The position numbers and the translations under genes were made by a program. From Acidobacteriaceae bacterium (lineage in GTDB: Bacteria > Acidobacteriota > Terriglobia > Terriglobales > Acidobacteriaceae), in the NCBI GenBank assembly GCA_025462735.1, contig JAOAPC010000011.1, positions 1 to 64,000 of the forward strand: 64,000 bases of DNA. Direction: 5' to 3'. The notes below the pieces were generated by a model, which worked only from the letters and a program-made list of their open reading frames with translations, was not told where the DNA came from and did not search any database. How positions within the stretch are numbered: the stretch's first letter is position 1; each line of letters starts with the position of its first letter. Of this stretch, positions 33,400 to 42,315 are shown in pieces.

Positions 33400-33480
33400 T
33401 TATCTGTCGGTCAGACGGCGATACTCGCAATCTGGTTCGTCATCAACGATCAGCACGCGACATTGTTCACCCGAATTCAC
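33400..33480 (-). pseudogene. Truncated response-regulator start behind KdpDN
   Basis: A GTG at 33480 overlaps the KdpDN stop (GTGA) and opens a 26-codon frame ending in TAA. It reads 'CRVLIVDDEPDCEYRRL' near residues 7-23, which is the first strand and acidic pocket of a receiver domain. The rest of the receiver and any output domain are missing; downstream DNA does not continue it in any frame I can see. I infer a decayed KdpE-like or other response-regulator gene left behind kdpD. Confidence 0.6.
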
Positions 33481-34598
33481 TTAGCCTCCTGCGTAACTAT
33501 ATGAACGTCGATTGGCGGCGCATGTCGCAAGAACCTCTGAATGACCGTGAGATAGAGATACTTCCGCCACCCTTCTTGCGCTGAACGCCCGAAAATGACA
33601 TGCGTGATATGTTTTTCCCGCACAAACTCGGCAACTCGATCAGCAATATTTCCCATTGGCAGCCTGACTACGGTTGCACCCAGGTTTTCAGCAAAGCGGA
33701 TATTTTCTTGCAGCGTACGTCGATTGTCGCCGTCGGCGTCGCCTGGCGAATCCACGTAGACCACGAAGAACTCGGCATCGATGGCGTGCGCCATGCGTCC
33801 GCCGCGTGCCATTAGATACTGCGCTACCGGGTTCGAGCTGATGCACACCGCGATCCTCTCGTGCACCGCTACGGTCGGTTCGTGGCCCTCGTGCACCCAG
33901 TGGGCCTCCAAACTTTTATCGACAACCTGTGCGACCTGCCTCAACGCCAGTTCGCGGAGCGCGATCAGGTTCCCGCGTCGAAAGAAATTTCCTAGCGCCC
34001 GCTCAGCACGATCCAAGGGGTAGATATCGCCGCGACGCATTCGCGTCTGTAGTGCCTCCGGAGTGAGGTCTGACATTACAATTTCTTCCGCCCGCTGAAT
34101 GACCCAGTCCGGGACAGTCTCGCGAACGTGCACTCCAGTAATCCGCTCCACCAGTGGGTTGAGGCTCTCGATATGCTGGACGTTGACGGTCGAGACCACA
34201 TCGATCTTCGCATCGAGCAACCCTGTCACATCTTCGTAGCGCTTCGGATGTTTGCTGCCCTCAATGTTGGTATGCGCCAGCTCATCTACCAGGACGACCG
34301 CCGGTTTCCGCGCCAGGATCGCGTCAACGTCCATCTCGGTAAAAGTCGTGCCCTTGTATTCGATCTGCTTGCGCGGGACCGTCTCCAGTTTCGCGACTAA
34401 TTCCGCCACACCTTTGCGACCGTGGGTTTCGACAACTCCAACTACAACATCTTCGCCACGGCTGTAACGGCGAATGCCTTCACTCAACATGCTGTAGGTT
34501 TTGCCTACGCCCGGAGCATAACCGAGGAAGACTTTGAAGATGCCCTGTTTCTTCTCGGGAGCGACTTCTTCCAGCCACTGTTCGGGTTTCTTCTGCAC
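33477..34598 (-). CDS. KdpDN: KdpD N-terminal sensor without kinase
   Basis: This 373-residue protein has the KdpD sensor domain (about 16-225; P-loop GYAPGVGKT near 26-34, then 'VVVGVVETHGRKGVAEL', 'VVLVDELAHTNIEGSKHPKRYEDV' and 'DVVSTVNVQHIESLN') followed by a universal-stress-protein-like domain (about 245-370, 'RIAVCISSNPVAQYLMARGGRMA', 'HVIFGRSAQEGWRKYL'). The four-helix membrane part and histidine kinase of full KdpD are absent. Such short 'KdpDN' proteins occur with kdp operons in several phyla and are not fragments. It starts at GTG 34598. No kdpFABC lies in the window. Confidence 0.9.
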   Translation of the reverse strand: MQKKPEQWLEEVAPEKKQGIFKVFLGYAPGVGKTYSMLSEGIRRYSRGEDVVVGVVETHGRKGVAELVAKLETVPRKQIEYKGTTFTEMDVDAILARKPAVVLVDELAHTNIEGSKHPKRYEDVTGLLDAKIDVVSTVNVQHIESLNPLVERITGVHVRETVPDWVIQRAEEIVMSDLTPEALQTRMRRGDIYPLDRAERALGNFFRRGNLIALRELALRQVAQVVDKSLEAHWVHEGHEPTVAVHERIAVCISSNPVAQYLMARGGRMAHAIDAEFFVVYVDSPGDADGDNRRTLQENIRFAENLGATVVRLPMGNIADRVAEFVREKHITHVIFGRSAQEGWRKYLYLTVIQRFLRHAPPIDVHIVTQEAK

Positions 34599-34909
34599 GT
34601 ATCCATTGTGATCTGAGTCCTTCCCGTTGTCGAGAATGCTGGAACCACATAAAAGCCAAAGTCAGGGGTCGGTCTTCTGGTTCAGCTTGCCGGTAAAGAC
34701 TCCCTAAAACGTCAGTCCTTAAAGAGGTAACTTTCTAGTGAAAACAAAATTATCTCGCAGGACCACACTGGTTGCAGCTGCAACTACTTAGCAGGTAGTG
34801 GGCAAGTTTGACGCCAATCAGCTTAGGATTCGCATGCCTTTGGTTACTCTCGGGAAAGTACCTTAGGTATGTGGGTGAGCTCTCTCATTGTGCCTATCAT
34901 TGGATAACG
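34599..34909. other. Spacer between KdpDN and pilin operon
   Basis: These 311 bases lie between divergent genes. I looked for a sigma-54 promoter or a c-di-GMP riboswitch ahead of the pilin genes and found neither convincingly. An open frame extends from 34808 into the pilin gene but reads as non-pilin sequence before 34910. Confidence 0.4.
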
Positions 34910-35518
34910 ATGAGAGAAGAGTCGCCAAAATATTCAAAGGGTTTTGCCGGTTCCGGCGGTTTCAGTGTCTTGGAACTGGTCATTGTTTGTGCTGTAGCAC
35001 TATGTCTAGCAGCCATAATGACGCCTGAGTTCATGAGAATCTCCTACGACATACGGCTGAAGTCGGCGGCGACTAACCTTTCCGCGCTCATGCAGCAGGC
35101 CAGGATCCTTGCGGCCAGAAAGAATAAGATCTACACGATCGTTATTCCCACCGGCGGAGGAGAAGCCTGTGTCGATCTGGATCTGAGTACAACGTGCGAC
35201 TCAGGCGAACCCGTGATCATGTTCAATACGAATATTAGTCCGGCTAGTGCCGCCCCGACCGGAACACCGAGCGCTTATGCTCTGGTGGGGGATACAACGG
35301 CGCCCACTCCCTACGACAATGCGACAACTCTGGGTTACTCGGCGAGAGGCTTGCCATGCGCTTACGTTAGTGGGACTTGCAGCACGCCTTCGGCTACCTA
35401 CTTCGTTTATTACCTTATGGACGCAAGGCCCAACGGCAATACCGGCTGGGCAGCAGTAGTGGTCACTAGAACTGGAAGAACCAAGACTGTGACATGGAAT
35501 GGATCGTCATGGAACTGA
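34910..35518 (+). CDS. Type IV minor pilin, FimT/GspH type
   Basis: This 202-residue protein starts at ATG 34910, giving a short polar leader and the prepilin cleavage motif GFSVLE: Gly17, then the N-methylated Phe and Glu at +5, followed by the hydrophobic helix (LVIVCAVALCLAAIM). The helical 'LKSAATNLSALMQQARILAARKN' region then a beta domain with two Cys pairs match FimT/GspH. Minor pilins of this class prime pilus assembly or bind DNA. The next gene overlaps by 10 bases. Confidence 0.88.
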   Translation: MREESPKYSKGFAGSGGFSVLELVIVCAVALCLAAIMTPEFMRISYDIRLKSAATNLSALMQQARILAARKNKIYTIVIPTGGGEACVDLDLSTTCDSGEPVIMFNTNISPASAAPTGTPSAYALVGDTTAPTPYDNATTLGYSARGLPCAYVSGTCSTPSATYFVYYLMDARPNGNTGWAAVVVTRTGRTKTVTWNGSSWN

Positions 35519-36072
35519 GCATTCGCAAGAAACACAATCGCGCCGCTGATGGGCAGGACGGACTGACTATCATCGAACTGATGATTGCAATGGTCGTGCT
35601 GGCGGTGGGAATTCTCGCCTCGATGTCTCTGGTAATCATGGCGATCACCGGCGACGCGCGCAGCAAGCAGCAGAGCAATTCGGTCGCGCTGGCGCAAATG
35701 GTGACGGAAAAGATTATGAGCATTCCTGCCTATACATCCCCGACACTCACCCTTATCGACTGCACCGGCACCAGCTATAACGTGAGCACAACCGGGAGCG
35801 CAATCGGGAGCTCAACCGGGTCGGGAGCACCGTTAACTTCCTCCGGCGACGTGGACTACACGCAAGCGACGGTCGCGAACTACTACATGCCTTATACGGA
35901 CTGTGGCACTGCGAACCGTCAAATGACGTATGACGTGCGGTGGAATATCAAGGGACTCACGCCTTACACCAAGCTCCTGACTGTTTCCTCACGCCTGAAA
36001 AATATAGGCAGCGGCGGGAGCATGTTTGCACCGGTGGTCACAATTACTACCGTGATTGGCCAGGGAACATAA
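35509..36072 (+). CDS. Type IV minor pilin, PilV type
   Basis: This 187-residue protein starts at ATG 35509, overlapping the previous stop. The prepilin site is GLTIIE (Gly18, Glu at +5), followed by 'LMIAMVVLAVGILASMSLVIMA', the PilV-like segment. The C-terminal part is Ser/Thr/Gly-rich with four Cys. It is a core minor pilin that sits at the pilus tip with FimT, PilW and PilX. Confidence 0.88.
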   Translation: MELSIRKKHNRAADGQDGLTIIELMIAMVVLAVGILASMSLVIMAITGDARSKQQSNSVALAQMVTEKIMSIPAYTSPTLTLIDCTGTSYNVSTTGSAIGSSTGSGAPLTSSGDVDYTQATVANYYMPYTDCGTANRQMTYDVRWNIKGLTPYTKLLTVSSRLKNIGSGGSMFAPVVTITTVIGQGT

Positions 36073-36074
36073 GC

Positions 36075-36812
36075 ATGAAAAACTATCCCAACCGCAATGA
36101 ACACGAGCGTGGGTTCACGCTTATCGAACTGTTGATCGTGATAGCCATCCTGGCAACGGTTACGGGCGCAATCTTTTTACAGCTCAATACCGCGCAGCAG
36201 CGCATCGTTACCGAGCAAGCCAAAGTCGACAACTTTGCCGAGGCCCGGGACTTCGTTGATCAGTTCTTTCGCGATATCAACCTGATCGGCTATCCCAGTC
36301 AGAGGATGCTGAATTTCCCGACGGCTGTAACTACCAGCAGTTCGAAAGTGGCAGTTGGTTTGGTGAAGATTGATGCCAACTCAATCTGGTTTGAAGGAGA
36401 TGTAAACGGAACTGGGGTGGTGCAGAGCGTTCAGTACAAAATCAATGGCGCTGGATTAACTGCTTGCCAACTATGTCTGCAGCGTAGCTCGGTGGACAAA
36501 GTCGATGGCACCGCTCCGTTGTCCCAAACATCCAGTTGGGGAACGGAAGTAAACGATGTCATTACCAGCCCGATCTTCACCTACTTCGACACCAACGGCA
36601 ACGCAGTTACAACAGGTTTGCCATTAGACATCGGCGCCAATGGCGGGATCCTGGCAACGATCAAGACAATCCACATCAGCCTGACTATTCAAAACCCGAT
36701 CGTGATCGATCCGAAAACGCGTCAACCAATTCAGACTTCCTTTGAAGGAGAGGTCTCGCTTAATAACTGTTCAATGGCCACCACGGGTTTCATCGGAATG
36801 AGCTGCCAATGA
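36075..36812 (+). CDS. Type IV minor pilin, PilW type
   Basis: This 245-residue protein starts at ATG 36075, two bases after the previous stop. It has a prepilin site GFTLIE (Gly13) and 'LLIVIAILATVTGAIFLQL', then 'VDNFAEARDFVDQFFRDINLIGYPS', the PilW-type second helix. The large beta-rich domain has two pairs of close Cys. The next gene overlaps by ATGA. Confidence 0.88.
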   Translation: MKNYPNRNEHERGFTLIELLIVIAILATVTGAIFLQLNTAQQRIVTEQAKVDNFAEARDFVDQFFRDINLIGYPSQRMLNFPTAVTTSSSKVAVGLVKIDANSIWFEGDVNGTGVVQSVQYKINGAGLTACQLCLQRSSVDKVDGTAPLSQTSSWGTEVNDVITSPIFTYFDTNGNAVTTGLPLDIGANGGILATIKTIHISLTIQNPIVIDPKTRQPIQTSFEGEVSLNNCSMATTGFIGMSCQ

Positions 36813-38458
36813 GGTTCACACACATGATTAGATTTGACCAAAAGCATGTTCGGCGTTCAGAGAGCGGAATCGCGCTGTTTATCGCGATCTTTACCTTGCT
36901 GCTGATCACGGCGATCGCGGCCGGCATGATTATGATGACCAACACCGATACGAACATCAGCTCGAACTTTCGCGACGAGCAAACGGCGTTTTTTGGTGCG
37001 AAAGCCGGACTTGAAGAAGTCCGCGACCGTATGCGGGTCAATGCGAACAATGGTGCTACCCCCCCTGTGAGCGTCAGCCTGAACTACACCAACCCACTTG
37101 CTATACCTCCAAGTGTGTCGCTTCTTCCAGGTGCGACTAATCCGAACGCTGCCCCTCCCATACCAGGCCAAACGGGTGGAGTTGTGTATGTTCTCAATCC
37201 GTTAAACGGCGAGACAGTTACGCCTTGGAACATCACCGGAGCAACCTCAGTCTATCCCGACACTGAGATCTGTGTTGAAATGTCGCATATGAGCCCTTCC
37301 TGCGGAGGCAGTCCCTTGAGGCCGTTGCCTGCTTCCAGTACGTGGTATAGCAGCACAAGCGCAAGCTCAACCTACGCCTCCAACCCGGTGATGGCATGGA
37401 AATGGACCCGGATCAATGTAAAGACGAACCAGACATCATCGGGAACCACAACCGTTAGCACAGTGGATGGCGACACGAGCCATACCAACCAGCTTGTCTG
37501 CTGGGATGGGAACCATGAGTTAGTGACCACGTATGCCAGCTGTGCCCTCGGCGGTGCAGCACTCGTACCGGCGCAGAACTATATGCCAGTGTATGTGCTC
37601 ACATCGCTGGCGGTGACGCCCACCGGTTCGCGTCGAATGGTCCAGATGGACGTTGCCACCGATGTCCTTCCCAACATTCCGGGCGCGATGGTTATGGATG
37701 GTGCCTCGCCAGTTTTTGGTCCCGGGAGTTCGAACGCGTTTACTGCGACTGGCACGGATAATAGCAACAGCACCCCGCCCAATCCATTACGTCCTCAGAA
37801 TGGGACGACATGCCCGCCACCGGGGAACGTACCGGCTGTCGGGGGTTATAATGCCGCCTCAGCGACGACCATCACCAACACTTTTACTGGCGGGGGCCCA
37901 AACCGTTCCGGTAACTATACCGGTACACCCGGCGGTGTCGCGAACGTAGGTACCGCGCTCGGGGCGGGCGGCATGAACACGGTCCAGGGTCTGAATGCTC
38001 TAGTCAGCACGATAACTGCTAGTGCTATTCCCGCGAATACTTACACCGATGCCGCAGCTCTTACAAACCCCGGAATCCCTTCGGCTCCCGTTATTAACGT
38101 TGTGACCGGAGATCTTACTCTGGGTGGTTCTTTCAGTGGATCCGGCATTCTGCTGGTTGAAGGTACTCTTACTTTTACCGGCAACCCTAGTTATAACGGG
38201 GTCATACTGGTTGTGGGAAAGGGCGTTGTCAACTGGTCCGGCGGTGGTAGTGGTGTGATTGATGGCGCAATGCTGGTCGCCAACCTCTACAACTCGGCTA
38301 CCCCCCCGCAGCCCCTCACCTCGGGCGCCCCCGGCAGTCCGACCATTACTTTTAGCGGCAGCGGTAACATGACAATTCAATACGACAGCTGCTGGGTCGC
38401 GGCCATGAATCAGATGGCCCCGTATAAGAGTCTTGGCGTCCGCGAGATGACGTACTAA
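36809..38458 (+). CDS. PilX-type pilus assembly protein with large extracellular domain
   Basis: This 549-residue protein carries the PilX N-terminal segment 'SGIALFIAIFTLLLITAIAAGMIMM' (about 18-42), which lacks the usual Glu+5, then 'NIFRDEQTAFFGAKAGLEEVRDRM'-like helix. The rest (about 80-549) is Thr/Ser/Gly/Pro-rich. Near 410-500 it has short Gly-rich strands ('DLTLGGSFSGSGILLVEGTLTFTGNPSYNGVILVVGKG' pattern) that look like a beta-solenoid. It could be the exposed adhesive part of the pilus tip. No pilY1 follows; a terminator does. Confidence 0.85.
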   Translation: MRFTHMIRFDQKHVRRSESGIALFIAIFTLLLITAIAAGMIMMTNTDTNISSNFRDEQTAFFGAKAGLEEVRDRMRVNANNGATPPVSVSLNYTNPLAIPPSVSLLPGATNPNAAPPIPGQTGGVVYVLNPLNGETVTPWNITGATSVYPDTEICVEMSHMSPSCGGSPLRPLPASSTWYSSTSASSTYASNPVMAWKWTRINVKTNQTSSGTTTVSTVDGDTSHTNQLVCWDGNHELVTTYASCALGGAALVPAQNYMPVYVLTSLAVTPTGSRRMVQMDVATDVLPNIPGAMVMDGASPVFGPGSSNAFTATGTDNSNSTPPNPLRPQNGTTCPPPGNVPAVGGYNAASATTITNTFTGGGPNRSGNYTGTPGGVANVGTALGAGGMNTVQGLNALVSTITASAIPANTYTDAAALTNPGIPSAPVINVVTGDLTLGGSFSGSGILLVEGTLTFTGNPSYNGVILVVGKGVVNWSGGGSGVIDGAMLVANLYNSATPPQPLTSGAPGSPTITFSGSGNMTIQYDSCWVAAMNQMAPYKSLGVREMTY

Positions 38459-38593
38459 CGGGTTTAGCAGTCCACCATAGCGGCCCAGCCAACCATTGCA
38501 GTTAGATGGGGGCTGGGCTGCTTCGTTTCGGCGTAAAAGCGCAGGCGGGCTCTTGCGGCTGAGAAATTGGGATTGAGTTATCGGCAAGATGAA

Positions 38594-38632
38594 AGGCCTC
38601 GGGAGTATGGATTTAATATCCACCCGAGGCCT
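38594..38632. terminator. Bidirectional hairpin between pilX and the YyaL-type gene
   Basis: AGGCCTCGGG and CCCGAGGCCT make a perfect ten-base stem. Inside the loop TGGAT and ATCCA can pair further. It lies between two convergent genes and could end transcription from both. Confidence 0.75.
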
Positions 38633-38676
38633 AAGTCTTTCGGCGCGAAGATTATCCTTCGGATCCCACTGAGGTT

Positions 38677-40803
38677 TTACGCTGCCGAAGATTCCGTACT
38701 CAGAAGCTGTTTCAGTTGTTCTGAGGTATTTACCGGTGGCTTGCAACTGAATCCGGAACATACCACCGCTGTCGTTTTTCCCGCCTTGACTGCTGGTAAT
38801 TCAGGGACTGTCGCGGCCAATGCCGGAGGCAGATTCTGCACTACCGCCTGGCTGAACTTCAGCTGGATTGCCGACCGTCCGAAAACGGGCGACGAAATCG
38901 CCTGCGAGTAAAGTTGCTTCGCCGTTTCATCCTCGCCAACAATGACGACCTGGCTGTGTGGATAGGTCGCATACACGGCTGCAATTCCATAGGTTGCGGC
39001 GAACAGACCATACTGCCCGCCAGCGCCTGCCAGTAGATTCAATGTGTGCTCCGCCTTTTCACGGTATCCGTCTTCGCCGGTATAGCCGTGCATACGAAAA
39101 AGTGCAATCGCGGCAACTGGGTTCCCGGCCGGCGTGGGCGAATCCTGGAACGGCTTTCGCGGCGTGGCTAGCACACCAAGCGAGTTGGGCTTGGGAGCGC
39201 TGTCGAAGAATCCGCCGGAATTGGAATCGTAAAACTTTTCAATCATCTTGTTGGTGATCTGCTGGGCTTCGCGGAAGTATGTAAGGACGGCTGTGGATTC
39301 GTAGGCGTCCAGGCACGCATTAGCTGTGAAGGCGTAATCCTCGAGGAAGCCTTCCATGTCGCGCTTGCCGGAAGCGGCGTCCGAATATGCGACCACGTGC
39401 TTGAGCCCCGACTCTGGATTCCAGGCTTCCGCCAATATGCGGTCCAAAGATCGCAGGGCAAACCGCTTTGCTTCTTCCAGGCTAATGGCGGTTGCAGCTT
39501 TCAAGTATGCCGAGACGAAAAGCGCATTCCAATTCACATAAATGGTTTTGTCGATGTATGGAGTCGGCCGCTTTAAGCGCGCGGCATACATTTTTTGTTT
39601 CGCAGACTGTAGAAGTTCGCGCACTCGCTCGGGCGACAGCTTCAGGCGCGCTGCGATTTCTTCGATCGAAGCCCGTTGGTAGAGTACGTTCTTCATTGGG
39701 TCGTGCTGCATCTCGCCGATTTCGTTGATGTCATAGTGCAGCGTTGCGACCTGCGCTTCCTCTTCGGTCAGGACGGACTTAGTTTCGTCCAAAGTCCAAG
39801 TGAAGTAATCGCCGTCATCGTCAAGCGAGATGTCGGCATCCTGGGACGCGTAAAATCCTCCGTGCTTGCGATCGCTCAGCCATTCATCGACCCAGCGAAT
39901 GATGTCGCGGGCGACATCCGCAAACAACTGGTTACCAGTCGTCTGATAAGCATGAACGTAGTTCTTGAGCAGCTCCGAGTTGTCGTAGGACATCTTCTCG
40001 AAGTGCGGCACAATCCAGCGCTCGTCGACGGAATAGCGGTGAAAGCCTCCGGCAAGCTGATCGTACACTCCGCCTCGGGCCATTTTTTCCAGGGTGACCG
40101 TGAACCCTTTGCGAAGTTGCTCGTCGCCCGAACGACTGTATTGATCAATGAGCAGATCGAGAATCGACGGATGGGGAAACTTCGGCGTGCTGCCGAAGCC
40201 GCCGTTGGTCTCGTCGAACATCCTCAGAGCGGAATCGATGATTTCCTGAATTACGGTCGGGGAAAACTCGCTGGTCTTGCCGGCGAACGATTCCGCATGC
40301 GCAAGCGCGCCTTCGAGCATTTTCGTTTGTTCGAGCACGTCGCCATTTTTCTCGCGAAAGGCGTCAGAGATGGTGAGCAGCACGCGGCGGAAGCTTGGGC
40401 GCCCTTGCAGATCGTAAGGAGGGAAGTAGGTGCCGCCATAAAATGGCCTGCCGTCGGGCGTCAGGAAGCCGGTGAGCGGCCAGCCGCCTTGTCCGGAAAT
40501 GGCCTGCACTGCAACCTGATAACGGCTGTCGATATCGGGTCGCTCATCGCGGTCCACTTTAATCGCGATGAATCGCTCGTTGACGATCTGCGCAACTTCG
40601 GGATCTTCGTACGATTCACGGTCCATCACGTGGCACCAGTGGCACCAGACCGCGCCAATGTCTAGCAGGATCGGCTTGTTCTCGCGCTTTGCCTTCTCGA
40701 AAGCCTCTTCGCCCCACTCGTGCCACTGAACGGGTTGGTGCATAGCGGAGCGCAGGTAAGAAGAGGAGGCGCGGGCGAGGGAGTTGAGAACGGCGGTGGT
40801 CAT
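38677..40803 (-). CDS. YyaL/SSP411-type thioredoxin-domain protein
   Basis: This ~708-residue protein begins with a thioredoxin-like domain: 'MHQPVQWHEWGEEAFEKAKRENKPILLDIGAVWCHWCHVMDRESYEDPEVA' pattern, with CHWC as redox pair. The large remainder is an (alpha/alpha) barrel resembling N-acylglucosamine 2-epimerase and glycosidase folds ('GGVYDQLAGGFHRYSVDERWIVPHFEKMSYDNSELL', 'GGFYASQDADIS'). The family is widely conserved from bacteria to man (SPATA20) without a proven reaction. The ATG at 40803 is preferred over TTG 40809. Confidence 0.92.
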   Translation of the reverse strand: MTTAVLNSLARASSSYLRSAMHQPVQWHEWGEEAFEKAKRENKPILLDIGAVWCHWCHVMDRESYEDPEVAQIVNERFIAIKVDRDERPDIDSRYQVAVQAISGQGGWPLTGFLTPDGRPFYGGTYFPPYDLQGRPSFRRVLLTISDAFREKNGDVLEQTKMLEGALAHAESFAGKTSEFSPTVIQEIIDSALRMFDETNGGFGSTPKFPHPSILDLLIDQYSRSGDEQLRKGFTVTLEKMARGGVYDQLAGGFHRYSVDERWIVPHFEKMSYDNSELLKNYVHAYQTTGNQLFADVARDIIRWVDEWLSDRKHGGFYASQDADISLDDDGDYFTWTLDETKSVLTEEEAQVATLHYDINEIGEMQHDPMKNVLYQRASIEEIAARLKLSPERVRELLQSAKQKMYAARLKRPTPYIDKTIYVNWNALFVSAYLKAATAISLEEAKRFALRSLDRILAEAWNPESGLKHVVAYSDAASGKRDMEGFLEDYAFTANACLDAYESTAVLTYFREAQQITNKMIEKFYDSNSGGFFDSAPKPNSLGVLATPRKPFQDSPTPAGNPVAAIALFRMHGYTGEDGYREKAEHTLNLLAGAGGQYGLFAATYGIAAVYATYPHSQVVIVGEDETAKQLYSQAISSPVFGRSAIQLKFSQAVVQNLPPALAATVPELPAVKAGKTTAVVCSGFSCKPPVNTSEQLKQLLSTESSAA

Positions 40804-40889
40804 AAGCAATTAGTCTACATCCCGGCGGTCTAGACTCCCTCGCCAGACAGGAGGCGCTTTGCCGTGGATCGAATTGGAAAATTGAGTTG

Positions 40890-40966
40890 TGAAAGGGCAC
40901 GGCTTACAGCCGTGCCGTAAGTCTTAGCTTTCGATGTACGGTGCGGCTGTAAGCCGCACCCTTTCA
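40890..40966. repeat. Composite multi-arm palindrome, copy 1
   Basis: An outer stem TGAAAGGG/CCCTTTCA encloses two perfect hairpins: GGCACGGCT-TAC-AGCCGTGCC (40896-40916) and GGTGCGGCT-GTA-AGCCGCACC (40940-40960). Between them lies GTAAGTCTTA. The element at 44144-44284 has the same plan. Nothing else is recognised in the spacer 40804-41082. Confidence 0.8.
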
Positions 40967-41082
40967 AAGATCATGCAAGTTCGAGTTCTCGCGTTCCGTG
41001 GGAACTCGACAGCTGTTTCACCATCCCACAATACAACTGCACGCTTCCCTGGCGGGACGCGTAATCGCGGTACCTAAAATTC

Positions 41083-42105
41083 CTAGCTTGGAGGCCCCAG
41101 CGGTTGTTGCTTGAAGTCAAAGCAATCGGACATATCGCCGGAAGCTTTGTCTCGATCGTTTAGTGGGTTTAGCCCAAATGTGACTTCGCAGAACTTCACC
41201 AGGCTCACATGCGAGTGAAATACTTTGGAAATTCCACGCTTCGAGTAAGGACTAATCACCAGGCACCCAACCCGCGTGCCGTAACTGAATTGGGTATTGG
41301 TATAGCTGGGCCCGGTGGATGGCCCACCTCCTGTCCATTTGTCCTTCTGTGGCGGCGGATCGACATGGTCGTACCAGCCGCCCCAATCGTCCCAAGTAAT
41401 AAAGATCACAGACTTCGTCCAAAGCTGGCTTTGTCCCAGCTTATGCACGCGATCGGCTGTCCACTGGCTGCCCAGCTTTACAGTCTGCTGTCCGGCGTTT
41501 TTTCCGTATGGTGGATGCTCGGAAAGTTCCACCGGACTACCCGGCGCATACACCCAAGAGACGTTCGGCAATTTCCCGGCCGCGACGGCTGAGTCGAAGT
41601 TCGTCCACGGCTGAATATTTTTGCTGCCTTTCAGCTCGGTAATTTTCTGGAAGTAACTAAAGCTTGAGTCGCCATAGGTAGCCCAGGTCAGCTGCTTTTT
41701 TTCCAGAGCCTTTGGGAGAGTGGGGATGTTGAAAGGTTCTTGTGGCTGGTACGTCCGATGCTTGTTTGCATTGTCAATGATCGGGGAGCTGGCCGCGATC
41801 AGCATCAGATGGTTAGGTTCGGACTGGCTGGCGACTTCCGTAAAGTAGTTGTCGCAGAGCGTGAATTGCCGCGCAAGCGAGAAGTATGCAGGAATATCTT
41901 TTTCAGAGTATTGCAGCTTTACCGCATGTGTCGCCCGCTCCAGCCAGGCTTTGTGATCGTGTGGCGGATCGCCACCGATGGGTGGGTCCTTCGCCGCGGG
42001 AAGCGTTATGCCGTTTGCACCTGGGAACGTCCCAAAGTAGTTGTCAAAGCTGTGGTTTTCCTTAACGATGATCACGACATGTTCAATCGGATTGTTCGGT
42101 TGCAT
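41083..42105 (-). CDS. Phosphoesterase / phospholipase C-family protein (PF04185 type)
   Basis: This 340-residue protein starts best at ATG 42105, because the longer frame (to 42177) runs into an intergenic inverted repeat. It has the family's 'EHVVIIVKENHSFDNYFGTFPGANG' start, 'PNHLMLIAASSP', 'SVIFITWDDWGGWYDHVDPP' and 'GCLVISPYSKRG', which hold the metal-binding Glu, Asn, Asp and His residues. Unlike the homologue at 30091-31548 it has no clear signal peptide with this start, so its location is uncertain. It likely hydrolyses phosphate esters. Confidence 0.88.
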   Translation of the reverse strand: MQPNNPIEHVVIIVKENHSFDNYFGTFPGANGITLPAAKDPPIGGDPPHDHKAWLERATHAVKLQYSEKDIPAYFSLARQFTLCDNYFTEVASQSEPNHLMLIAASSPIIDNANKHRTYQPQEPFNIPTLPKALEKKQLTWATYGDSSFSYFQKITELKGSKNIQPWTNFDSAVAAGKLPNVSWVYAPGSPVELSEHPPYGKNAGQQTVKLGSQWTADRVHKLGQSQLWTKSVIFITWDDWGGWYDHVDPPPQKDKWTGGGPSTGPSYTNTQFSYGTRVGCLVISPYSKRGISKVFHSHVSLVKFCEVTFGLNPLNDRDKASGDMSDCFDFKQQPLGPPS

Positions 42106-42161
42106 GGCGTTCGGAAATCTCCGTTCTGTCACAAGCACGTTTCGGTCGTAAGCAAATTCGT

Positions 42162-42297
42162 CAACCACGAAGGACACGAAGGTACACGAAGTAAAACCAC
42201 CACGGCTTGGAGCTTTACTTTTGAAGTACCTCAGGTGAACTTGGCATCGAATCGCCGTTGTTCTTCCTGCGTGTAACTTTGTGTTCTTCGTGGTTTA
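42162..42297. repeat. Large imperfect inverted repeat
   Basis: AACCACGAAGGACACGAAGG followed by TACACGAAG near 42163-42191 pairs with the inverse CGTGTAAC TTTGTGTTCTTCG TGGTT ending near 42296. About 80% of the arm bases pair. Similar 'ACCACGAAGGACACGAAG' sequences occur in many environmental genomes, from memory. The element lies between two minus-strand genes. Confidence 0.7.
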
Positions 42298-42315
42298 TTG
42301 CTTTGTCGATTCAGC

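Noticed and set aside
33477-34598. KdpDN as a broken kdpD gene
   Set aside because: Sensor and stress-protein domains are intact, it ends cleanly, and stand-alone proteins of this form are known from other phyla. Only the downstream regulator piece looks decayed.
34599-34909. c-di-GMP riboswitch or sigma-54 promoter ahead of the pilin genes
   Set aside because: GGTAGTGGGCAAG near 34793 hints at a riboswitch core but the paired helices are not found. TGG...TTGC candidates have 8 rather than 10 bases between GG and GC.
39676-40665. A 329-codon open frame on the plus strand
   Set aside because: It is fully antisense to the YyaL-type gene, whose thioredoxin and barrel motifs are unmistakable.
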